Source of the DNA: Verrucomicrobiota bacterium
GTDB taxonomy: Bacteria; Verrucomicrobiota; Verrucomicrobiia; Opitutales; UBA953
Assembly (NCBI GenBank): GCA_005798925.1
Contig: SYID01000126.1
Location: 1-7,141 of the forward strand
Reading direction: 5' to 3'
DNA: 7,141 nucleotides
Below the pieces are notes generated by a model that saw nothing but the letters and a program-made list of their open reading frames with translations, searched no databases and had not been told where the DNA came from. Shown one piece after another: positions 1 to 7,141 of the stretch. The position numbers and the translations under genes are program-made. Numbering within the stretch: the stretch's first letter is position 1; each line of letters opens with the position of its first letter.

Positions 1-158
1 AGGGCTTCGACCGAGAGGGAGTAGCCGTTATCGCCAGCGCCGGCGTCGGTGTTGTAGCTGAGGCCAGCGCGGTTGTAGGAGAGACCAGCGGCAGCGCTCT
101 GGGCAGAGGCAGCGGCAGCAAGGGTCGTGAGGGTGAGGATCGGGAGGATGTGCTTCAT
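1..158 (-). CDS. Small secreted/outer-membrane beta-rich protein, copy A (3' end beyond window)
   Basis: Only the first 52 residues are in the window; the gene continues past the left edge. They form a signal peptide (MKH, a hydrophobic stretch, then Ala-Ser-Ala before Gln20 as the likely cleavage site) followed by a Gly/Tyr/Asn-rich start of a beta-rich mature protein. It differs from its downstream-strand neighbour (312-821) at only 4 of these 52 residues, and 147 of 158 bases match, with 86 bases in a row identical. The start ATG has a good AAGGGA Shine-Dalgarno eight bases upstream, unlike copy B. The leader has no similarity to that of copy B. A terminator lies between the copies, so copy A probably has its own promoter, which I could not place with confidence. 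I infer a small outer membrane barrel from the complete paralogue; the function is unknown. Confidence 0.8.
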   Translation of the reverse strand, partial: MKHILPILTLTTLAAAASAQSAAAGLSYNRAGLSYNTDAGAGDNGYSLSVEA

Positions 159-256
159 ATGCGTGTCCCTTGATAGGCAACTCGGTTGAGAAAACAACAC
201 CAAAATGCGTTTTTGTCGTTTATTCGTCACCTGACCGCCATCGACCGATCTCCGGT
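159..256 (-). other. Leader region of copy A
   Basis: This 98-base gap lies between the terminator of copy B and the start of copy A. It contains the AAGGGA ribosome binding site but no convincing -35/-10 pair: the nearest match (TATCAA) is too close to the start codon to leave the ribosome binding site in the transcript. Any promoter for copy A should lie here, or copy A depends on read-through of the terminator at 257-287. Confidence 0.35.
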
Positions 257-287
257 AAAAACAAAAAGGGCCCCGTTGCCGGGGCCC
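257..287 (-). terminator. Intrinsic terminator of copy B
   Basis: On the minus strand an 8-bp perfect GC stem (GGGCCCCG / CGGGGCCC, positions 268-287) closes a GCAA tetraloop of the stable GNRA type. It is followed by TTTTT, a G, then more T (A-run at 257-267 on the plus strand). It starts about 24 bases after the stop codon of copy B and separates it transcriptionally from copy A. Confidence 0.9.
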
Positions 288-311
288 TTAGGTCAGCTTC
301 TGATCCGAAGA

Positions 312-821
312 TTAGAAGTTGTAGCGAACGGAGACGGAGACCTCTTCGTCGGCGTTTTCGACGTCGGCGACCGAAACAGCGACCTGGTACTTCGAGTTCA
401 CGTTGTAAGCGAGCTCGTAGAGGTAACCGTTGGTGCGGTCAGAGCCGGTGGCCTGGGCCCAGACGAAGCGGGCTTCGAGGCCAGAAACGACTTCGTTGAG
501 GGAGCGACGGAGGATCACGCCGTAGGTGTCGTTCGAGGACACGGCGACGGTGGCGTCGATGCCAGCGGCGACGTTCTTGAACAGGTAACCGACGGAGACT
601 TCGTCTTCGCCAGCGGCGTTCAGGTCAGCGGAAGCGCCGACCCAGACGTTCGAGGAGCCGACGAGGGCTTCGACCGAGACGGAGTAACCGTTGTCGCCGG
701 CGGCGGCGTCGGTGTTGTAATTAACACCAGCGCGGTTGTAGGAGAGACCAGCGGCAGCGCTCTGGGCAGAGGCAGCGGCAGCAAGGGTCGTGAGGGTGAG
801 GATCGGGAGGATATGCTTCAT
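312..821 (-). CDS. Small secreted/outer-membrane beta-rich protein, copy B
   Basis: A 169-residue protein I cannot assign to a named family. Residues 1-19 are a typical signal peptide ending Ala-Ser-Ala before Gln20. The mature part of about 150 residues alternates polar and hydrophobic residues in roughly 8-10 short stretches (e.g. GYSVSVEA, EVSVGYLF, KYQVAVSV) joined by Asp/Asn/Gly-rich turns. It ends VSVRYNF; a C-terminal Phe after an alternating strand is the usual targeting signal of outer membrane barrels. I infer a small outer membrane barrel; a soluble periplasmic beta protein is the alternative. The start chosen is the ATG at 821, because the longer open frame to 875 would put 18 polar residues ahead of a clean signal peptide and copy A starts at the same Met. 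The best Shine-Dalgarno (CGGAG) is distant, about 17 bases upstream. It is a tandem paralogue of the partial gene at 1-158. Confidence 0.85.
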   Translation of the reverse strand: MKHILPILTLTTLAAAASAQSAAAGLSYNRAGVNYNTDAAAGDNGYSVSVEALVGSSNVWVGASADLNAAGEDEVSVGYLFKNVAAGIDATVAVSSNDTYGVILRRSLNEVVSGLEARFVWAQATGSDRTNGYLYELAYNVNSKYQVAVSVADVENADEEVSVSVRYNF

Positions 822-1084
822 AGCGTAGGCAGTATTGCTCCGTGAACGTGACAAAATCAAGCACAATATGCTCAAAAAACCACCTTAAGACGATTTTTAC
901 ACCCTTTATTCACAGCTGTTCACATACCCCCGTGTATATTGTCATAAAATATTGATATAGAGTAATTTAAATAAATAACCACGTTCGCCGTTCTCCGACC
1001 AAACGGCCTCTGAGTGTTGATTAAAACGCCCCAAAATACCCGACGAAAAGCCACCCGCATGGACCTTCCTGACCTCCGGACAAC
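822..1084. other. Gene-free AT-rich intergenic region
   Basis: No gene is supported here; the only open frames are short and lack protein-like character. The stretch between copy B and the rpmE terminator is AT-rich at about 860-980 and contrasts with the surrounding GC-rich DNA. It carries the candidate promoter and TGTGAA repeat listed separately, plus an ATTTAAAT palindrome at 965-972. The part from 985 to 1084 shows nothing I recognise. Confidence 0.6.
894..922 (-). promoter_or_regulatory. Candidate promoter of copy B with overlapping direct repeat
   Basis: On the minus strand TGAACA (917-922, four of six matches to TTGACA) is followed after exactly 17 bases by TAAAAA (894-899, four of six matches to TATAAT). 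The -35 is overlapped by a direct repeat TGTGAA-N4-TGTGAA (909-924) with a 10-bp period, the spacing seen for response regulators that bind one face of the helix. Neither box is strong, so the call is tentative. The transcript leader would be about 65 bases. Confidence 0.3.
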
Positions 1085-1109
1085 AAAAAGCCCGCCGGAA
1101 CAGGCGGGC
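1085..1109 (-). terminator. Intrinsic terminator of the rpmJ-rpmE operon
   Basis: Read on the minus strand, GCCCGCC and GGCGGGC form a perfect 7-bp GC stem (1090-1109) around a 6-base loop, directly followed by TTTTT and then GTTG. It begins 23 bases after the rpmE stop codon, the expected place for the end of the ribosomal protein transcript. Confidence 0.92.
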
Positions 1110-1132
1110 GCCAGGACGACCAGGAGGTCGGC

Positions 1133-1375
1133 TTACTTGCGACGGAACTTGGTGTTGAACTTCTCGACGCGACCGGCGGAGTCCACGAAGCGCTTCTCGC
1201 CGGTGTAGGCGGGGTGAGAGTCCATGGTGACTTCGCGGCGGATGACGAAATGCTCGACGCCGTCGATCACCTTGGTCTCCTTCGACTTCATGGTCGAACG
1301 AGCCGGGAATTCGCGGTTCGTGGAGACATCCACGAAGACGACGTTGTTATATTCAGGATGGCCTTCCTTCTTCAT
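1133..1375 (-). CDS. rpmE2: Ribosomal protein bL31, type B (zinc-free)
   Basis: An 80-residue large-subunit ribosomal protein that sits at the central protuberance and bridges to the small subunit. The sequence carries the family pattern: MKK.GHPEY near the N-terminus, STNREF and RST..SKET in the middle, then HPAYTG and FVDSAGRVEKFN near the C-terminus. It contains no cysteine, so it lacks the CxxC zinc site of type A L31 and belongs to the type B (C-minus) form. Length is normal for type B. It follows rpmJ by 21 bases on the same strand and ends before a clear terminator, so the two form an operon. The leader before the ATG is C/T-rich and offers no Shine-Dalgarno match, so translation is probably coupled to rpmJ or relies on an unstructured start. 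In proteobacteria such zinc-free paralogues are often Zur-controlled; I see no Zur-like site here. Confidence 0.97.
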   Translation of the reverse strand: MKKEGHPEYNNVVFVDVSTNREFPARSTMKSKETKVIDGVEHFVIRREVTMDSHPAYTGEKRFVDSAGRVEKFNTKFRRK

Positions 1376-1396
1376 AAATAGAGGGGGGATGAGGGG

Positions 1397-1522
1397 TTAG
1401 CCCTGACGCGCCTTGTAGCGAGGGTGCGTCTTGTTGATCACGTAGATACGGCCCTTGCGGCGAACTACCTGGCAATTCGGGTGGCGCTTCTTCAGCGACT
1501 TGAGGGAGGAGGAGACTTTCAT
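1397..1522 (-). CDS. rpmJ2: Ribosomal protein bL36, type B (zinc-free)
   Basis: A 41-residue basic protein of the large ribosomal subunit. The family pattern is plain: MKV.SSLKSLKKRH at the start, CQVVRRKGR.YVINKT in the middle and the ending PR.KARQG. Only one cysteine (Cys17) is present; the zinc-binding CxxC-C-H set of classical L36 is absent, which together with the ending identifies the type B form. Length fits type B (about 41 residues versus 37-38 for the classical form). It is the first gene of a two-gene operon with rpmE 21 bases downstream. No Shine-Dalgarno stands before the ATG; the leader there reads CCCTCGACC. Confidence 0.96.
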   Translation of the reverse strand: MKVSSSLKSLKKRHPNCQVVRRKGRIYVINKTHPRYKARQG

Positions 1523-1558
1523 GGTCGAGGGAGCCGTTTTGATCACGGCAGGTCGGCC

Positions 1559-1587
1559 AACAAAGGTGGCCGCAGGACGTCTGTCAA
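1559..1587 (-). promoter_or_regulatory. Candidate promoter of rpmJ-rpmE with inverted repeat over the -10
   Basis: On the minus strand a perfect TTGACA (1582-1587) is followed after 17 bases by TTTGTT (1559-1564), a weak -10 with three of six matches. An inverted repeat CGGCCA-N7-TGGCCG (1554-1572) is centred on the -10, as an operator would be. Transcription would start near 1552, leaving about 30 bases of leader. The -35 is convincing; the -10 is not. Confidence 0.4.
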
Positions 1588-1637
1588 CGGGATTTCCTAT
1601 GCTTGTTTAAGCTTCCGCAGGGGCTTTGAATCCGCCC

Positions 1638-2138
1638 ATGGAACCCCGCGTCCGCCCAGCCCTCCCCGCCGATGTCCGGGCGATCAACGCCATCTATAAC
1701 CATTATGTCCGGACCAGCACCTGCACCTGGCACCTGACGGAGGAATCCGACGAAGGCCGGCTGGCATGGCTGAAGGCCCGCACCCCCGCCCACCCTGCCT
1801 TGGTCGTCGAAATCGAGGGTAAAGTGGTCGGTTGGGGCTCCCTTTCCACCTATAACACCCGCCAAGGCTGGTCCACGACCGTGGAAGATTCCGTTTTCAT
1901 CGAGCAGGCCCGCCACGGCCAAGGCCTAGGCAAGCTCATGCTCGGCGAGCTGCTCCGCCGCGCCGAGGCGCTCGGCCACGAATCCGTCATCGCGAGGATT
2001 TCGGGCGAACAGACCCCCAGCCGCCGGCTTCACGCCGCGATGGGCTTCGTCGAAGCCGGGCTGCTGAAGGCCGTCGGTCGCAAATTCGGGCAGAAACTCG
2101 ATTGCGTCTACATGCTACGGACCTTGCGTCAGCCCTGA
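1638..2138 (+). CDS. GNAT N-acetyltransferase, phosphinothricin/MnaT type
   Basis: A 166-residue cytosolic acetyltransferase that should move an acetyl group from acetyl-CoA to a small amine; in this subfamily the known substrates are phosphinothricin, methionine sulfoximine and methionine sulfone. The whole GNAT fold is visible: an N-terminal RPALPADVRAINAIYNHYV (6-24), strand pair LVVEIEGKVVGWGSLS (55-70), the acetyl-CoA pyrophosphate loop HGQGLG (93-98) with the following helix, then the subfamily ending LH..MGF (131-137) and VGRKFGQKLD (146-155). These last motifs are characteristic of the PAT/MnaT group. I chose the ATG at 1638; a TTG at 1626 would add four residues, but the AGGGG upstream lies too near it. 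The true substrate cannot be told from sequence. The gene diverges from rpmJ and is followed closely by a tRNA gene. Confidence 0.93.
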   Translation: MEPRVRPALPADVRAINAIYNHYVRTSTCTWHLTEESDEGRLAWLKARTPAHPALVVEIEGKVVGWGSLSTYNTRQGWSTTVEDSVFIEQARHGQGLGKLMLGELLRRAEALGHESVIARISGEQTPSRRLHAAMGFVEAGLLKAVGRKFGQKLDCVYMLRTLRQP

Positions 2139-2140
2139 CC

Positions 2141-2168
2141 TTGACAGAGCGGGGGCTAACCCTTTGCT
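2141..2168 (+). promoter_or_regulatory. Candidate promoter of tRNA-Leu
   Basis: A perfect TTGACA (2141-2146) starts three bases after the acetyltransferase stop codon and is followed after 16 bases by TTTGCT (2163-2168). Transcription would begin about 10 bases before the mature tRNA. The -35 is exact and the -10 weak, the same combination as at rpmJ. Confidence 0.5.
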
Positions 2169-2185
2169 CGCATGTCCGCTTTAAT

Positions 2186-2270
2186 GCTCAGGTGGTGGAA
2201 TGGCAGACACGCTGGATTCAGGTTCCAGTGCCCCTAAAGCGTAAGGGTTCAAGTCCCTTCCTGAGCACCA
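2186..2270 (+). tRNA. tRNA-Leu(CAG)
   Basis: An 85-base class II tRNA. The acceptor arms GCTCAGG (2186-2192) and CCTGAGC (2260-2266) pair fully and are followed by discriminator A and an encoded CCA. The D-arm region has TGGTGGAATGGCAGAC, typical of leucine tRNAs. The anticodon stem CTGGA/TCCAG holds loop TTCAGGT with anticodon CAG at 2219-2221, reading CUG codons, which are abundant in this GC-rich genome. A short variable arm precedes the T arm AAGGG-TTCAAGT-CCCTT (2243-2259). Confidence 0.97.
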
Positions 2271-2280
2271 AAAGCAAGAC

Positions 2281-2305
2281 ACGACCCCGGCGAACCCGGG
2301 GTCGT
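2281..2305 (+). terminator. Stem-loop after tRNA-Leu, possible terminator
   Basis: ACGACCCCGG (2281-2290) and CCGGGGTCGT (2296-2305) form a perfect 10-bp stem with a 5-base loop, 10 bases after the tRNA CCA end. The position suits a terminator or 3' processing barrier, but no T-run follows (the next bases are CCGTCATG), so it is not a canonical intrinsic terminator. Confidence 0.45.
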
Positions 2306-2348
2306 CCGTCATGCCCGGATCTCATTGTATCGACTTAATCACTACACT

Positions 2349-2380
2349 CCCTATCCCGCCCCTACCCCTATCCCTATCCC
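2349..2380. repeat. Tandem C-tract array (G-quadruplex-capable on minus strand)
   Basis: Six C-runs of 3, 3, 4, 4, 3 and 3 bases are separated by TAT, G, TA, TAT and TAT, giving a CCCTAT-like tandem array. The minus strand therefore carries six G-runs with 1-3-base loops, which fits the standard pattern of an intramolecular G-quadruplex; the plus strand could form an i-motif. It sits about 75 bases before the kinase ATG in the non-coding leader. Confidence 0.75.
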
Positions 2381-2455
2381 TGACAGGTTAGTGCCTTCCC
2401 CTCATCACATGGAGGATTGTCCCGCCCCGGCGGACCCCTCATCCTGCTCTCCCAG

Positions 2456-5098
<2,643 letters not shown>

Positions 5099-5340
5099 GT
5101 CGCTGGTCTCGGCGGCGCCCCGGTGGAACGTGGTCGTGCTGAACGACCCGATCAACTACCAGGCCTATGTCGTGATGGCCTTCATGAGCGTGCTGCGCAT
5201 CGCGGCGCCCGAAGCCAAACGGCTCATGCGCGCCGTCCATGCCGAAGGCCGCGCCACGGTCTGGACCGGCGGCCGCGAACGCGCGGAGATGCTTTCGCTC
5301 GAACTGCAGCAATGGCACCTCAACTCCCTCCTCGAGCAAG

Positions 5341-5805
5341 ATGGCTGAGCTGCGCCTGACGATGACGAAGGAGGCCCGCACGGTCCTGACCGACCTGCTC
5401 CGCCTCGTCGCCCCGGCCGCCGCGCGCGTCTCGGTCAACCGCGCCAGCATCCCCTCCGCCGACGCCGAGGTCGCCGGCTTCTGGACCGAGACGCTCTCGT
5501 CGCAGGCCGCCGAAGAAGCCCGCCTGCTGGCCGTCGCCTTCGCGAGCGCCAAAGGCGATCCGGCCGTGATCGTCCTGCCCAATGAAGCCCAGGCGCAGGC
5601 CTTCCTGCGCGCCCTTTCCGCCGTCCGCCTCGCCCTGCGCGACCTGGTCTTCGCCGACATCACCGACGCCCGGCTGGAAAGCGCGGAGGACCTGGACGAC
5701 GACGCGCTGCCGACCGAGCAGCGCCACGCCCTCGCCTGCTACGCCTGCTTCGGCCTGCTTCAGCAGTCCCTGATCGCGCAGCTCTGCCCCGAGGCCTTCG
5801 ACTGA
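5341..5805 (+). CDS. DUF2017-like protein linked to clpS
   Basis: A 154-residue cytosolic, mostly helical protein without signal peptide or membrane segment. I read it as a member of DUF2017, a family of unknown function that I recall mainly directly downstream of clpS in Actinobacteria. The match is in the second half: FLRALSAVRLALRDLVF (88-104) corresponds to the family's 'LNDLRLALGTRLG' segment, an acidic linker (ESAEDLDDD, 113-121) follows, and YACFGLLQQSLIAQL (134-148) corresponds to 'YDWLTWLQESLV..L'. The N-terminal half is Ala/Leu-rich and gives no clear motif. The ATG at 5341 overlaps the clpS stop by 8 bases, so the two are surely co-translated; an earlier in-frame start would run far into clpS. 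The context points to a role with ClpS, for example modulating substrate delivery, but nothing in the sequence shows this. The family call is from memory and moderate. Confidence 0.75.
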   Translation: MAELRLTMTKEARTVLTDLLRLVAPAAARVSVNRASIPSADAEVAGFWTETLSSQAAEEARLLAVAFASAKGDPAVIVLPNEAQAQAFLRALSAVRLALRDLVFADITDARLESAEDLDDDALPTEQRHALACYACFGLLQQSLIAQLCPEAFD

Positions 5806-5820
5806 GGACGAAATCGGTTG

Positions 5821-5867
5821 AAGGCCGCCCGCGGAGACGCTTCAAACACGGCGTGCTCCGCGGCCTT
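5821..5867 (+). promoter_or_regulatory. Hairpin sequestering the sulP-type gene start
   Basis: In the transcript AAGGCC (5821-5826) pairs with GGCCTT (5862-5867), GCGGAG (5831-5836) with CTCCGC (5856-5861), and ACGC (5837-5840) with GCGT (5851-5854). This gives 16 base pairs with a 4-base and a 1-base bulge and a 10-base loop. The GTG start (5853-5855) and the only upstream GGAG lie in the stem, so the folded RNA should block ribosome entry. Confidence 0.6.
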
Positions 5868-7141
5868 CTCAGCATCCTCGCCGTCCTCCGCGACTTCGGC
5901 CGACAGCTCGCCCGCCTGCCGCGCCCGCGGCTCTTCCCCTTCGCCGGCGTCCTCGCGGCGACGGATGGCCCGACGTTCAAGGCCGACCTGATCGCGGGCC
6001 TCAACGTGGCGTTGCTGGCCTTCCCGATGTCGATGGCCTTCGCGATGAAGGCCGGCCTGCCGATCTGGTGCGGGCTGGTCGGTTGCGGCGTCGCCGCCGC
6101 GGTCGCCCCGCTTTTCAGCGGCTCGGCCAACCTGTCCGCCGGCCCGACCAACGCTTCGGCGGCCCTGCTGCTCGGTTCCTTCGCCACGCTCGGCGCGATC
6201 AATCCGGAACTGCGCGCCTCGGCCCTGCCGACGCTGGTGCTGATGACCGGCGGCTTCCTGTTGCTGGCCTCCTGGCTGCGACTGGGCGGCTTCGCCGACT
6301 TCGTGCCCCGCACGGTGATCGCCGCCTATATCGCCGCCGCCGCGCTCCGCGTCATCGCGCTCCAGCTGCCGACCGCCCTGGGCATGCCCGGCGACCACGC
6401 CGACGAATCCCTGCCCGAAGTGCTCTGGACGGCCGCGCGCATGGGGCGCGCGCTCATCAATCCGGATGTCGGCCTCGCCGTCGTCACGGGCGTCGCTTAC
6501 TTCCTGCTGCGTCCGAAACACGGAGCCGGCAAGGCCATCTTGGTCGCGGTCTTGATCGCCACCTTCGGCGCGATCCTCGCCCAGAACGTGGCCCTCGCGC
6601 AAGGCGCCCGGGGCGACCTGGTCGGGTACGTCGGCCAGGCCGCCGGCCCGGCCTCCGCCTTGCAACTGCCGGACTTCTCCGCCCGGACGTTCTCGACGCT
6701 GTTCTCGCCGGCCCTCGCGCTCGCGGTGCTGGTCGTGATCGAAGGCACCGCCAACGCCCGGGCCTCCGCTCTCAAGACCGGCCGGCCTTCCGACCTCCAC
6801 CAGGAAGTCTTCGGCCTGGGCATGGCCAACGTGGCCTGCGCCTTCACGGGCGGCATGGCCGCTTCCGGCTCGATCAGCCGGTCGGCGCTCAACGTCGCCA
6901 GCGGCGCGCGGACGGCGATGGCCTCCCTGCTCTGCGGGGTGTTCATCCTCGGCGCCCTCTTCCTCGCGCGGCCGATGGTCGCCGCCGTCCCGCTCTCGAC
7001 CCTCGCGATCCTCGTCATCCTCGCCGAGATCGAGCTCGCCAACTTCTCCGCGGTGAAGCTGATCCTGAAGTCCGGCGCGCAGGATCGCACGGTCTTCCTC
7101 GCGACCTTCGCGACCGCGCTGCTCGCGCCCCTCGACGTGGC
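5853..7141 (+). CDS. SulP-family inorganic anion transporter (3' end beyond window)
   Basis: A cytoplasmic-membrane anion transporter of the SulP/SLC26 family; members carry sulfate, bicarbonate or dicarboxylates, usually with H+ or Na+. The 429 residues in the window cover a basic N-terminal tail and most of the membrane domain. Family landmarks are FKADLIAGLNVALLAFPMSMAFAM (42-65) for TM1, the AGPTN motif (96-100) at the half-helix of TM3, FVPRTVIAAYIAAAAL after TM4/5, IEGTANARASALKTG before TM9, HQEVFGLGMANV (316-327) and GSISRSALN (339-347) around half-helix TM10. The last membrane segments and any cytosolic STAS domain lie beyond the right edge. GTG 5853 is the start: no ATG, GTG or TTG occurs in this frame between an in-frame stop at 5583 and that codon, and the next candidates would delete TM1. 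It follows the DUF2017 gene by 47 bases. The substrate cannot be told. Confidence 0.9.
   Translation, partial: MLRGLLSILAVLRDFGRQLARLPRPRLFPFAGVLAATDGPTFKADLIAGLNVALLAFPMSMAFAMKAGLPIWCGLVGCGVAAAVAPLFSGSANLSAGPTNASAALLLGSFATLGAINPELRASALPTLVLMTGGFLLLASWLRLGGFADFVPRTVIAAYIAAAALRVIALQLPTALGMPGDHADESLPEVLWTAARMGRALINPDVGLAVVTGVAYFLLRPKHGAGKAILVAVLIATFGAILAQNVALAQGARGDLVGYVGQAAGPASALQLPDFSARTFSTLFSPALALAVLVVIEGTANARASALKTGRPSDLHQEVFGLGMANVACAFTGGMAASGSISRSALNVASGARTAMASLLCGVFILGALFLARPMVAAVPLSTLAILVILAEIELANFSAVKLILKSGAQDRTVFLATFATALLAPLDV

Noticed and set aside
186..845. A 219-codon plus-strand open frame opposite copy B
   Set aside because: It runs through the terminator hairpin and is the reverse image of a protein with a signal peptide and a clear paralogue. 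It shows no independent motif.
822..875. An 18-residue N-terminal extension of copy B from the ATG at 875
   Set aside because: It would place a polar extension before a clean signal peptide, and copy A begins at the equivalent inner Met with a good ribosome binding site.
900..980. Chromosomal replication origin
   Set aside because: There is one full DnaA-box match, one partial match and an AT-rich stretch, but no cluster of boxes and no dnaA, dnaN, rpmH or gidA nearby.
2186..2300. tRNA-Leu as an integration site of a mobile element
   Set aside because: No integrase gene and no direct repeat of the tRNA 3' end is visible in the window, and the genes downstream look like ordinary chromosomal genes.
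5660..6800. Long minus-strand open frames opposite the DUF2017 and SulP genes
   Set aside because: Their products are Arg/Gly/Gln-rich and featureless, while the plus strand encodes recognisable SulP membrane segments without a break.

Overview
The window looks like chromosomal DNA of a GC-rich bacterium, most likely of the Verrucomicrobia (Opitutae-like). This rests on recognition of protein families, not on a search. The support is a zinc-free type B L36/L31 ribosomal protein pair, a SulP transporter with the 'AGLNVALLAFP ... AGPTN' wording I associate with that phylum, and small outer-membrane-type proteins ending in Phe. The taxonomic call is moderate at best. The core genes are strongly GC-rich, while the leader around 860-980 is AT-rich. 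No mobile element, CRISPR array or prophage gene is visible.

Layout. Positions 1-821 (minus strand) hold two near-identical tandem genes for small secreted or outer-membrane beta-rich proteins, separated by a strong intrinsic terminator; the first is cut by the window edge. Positions 822-1132 hold no gene, but contain a candidate promoter with a TGTGAA direct repeat and the terminator of the next operon. Positions 1133-1522 (minus) are rpmJ-rpmE, type B forms of L36 and L31. A divergent intergenic stretch leads to a plus-strand GNAT acetyltransferase of the phosphinothricin/MnaT type (1638-2138), then tRNA-Leu(CAG) at 2186-2270 with a downstream stem-loop.

From 2456 to the right edge runs a plus-strand gene cluster that looks like one operon. 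It consists of a large soluble hybrid histidine kinase (PAS-PAS-HisKA-HATPase-degenerate REC-REC-Hpt), a ClpS adaptor overlapping the kinase by 38 bases, a DUF2017-like protein overlapping clpS by 8 bases, and a SulP-family anion transporter that runs off the window. ClpS hands N-degron substrates to ClpAP/ClpCP, so a multistep phosphorelay kinase is translationally linked to a protease adaptor and a family of unknown function that I recall mainly as a clpS neighbour in Actinobacteria. This cluster is the most interesting part of the window. A 16-bp interrupted hairpin sits over the only plausible start codon of the transporter and hides its Shine-Dalgarno-like GGAG. A C-rich run of six C-tracts (G-quadruplex-capable on the other strand) lies in the kinase leader.
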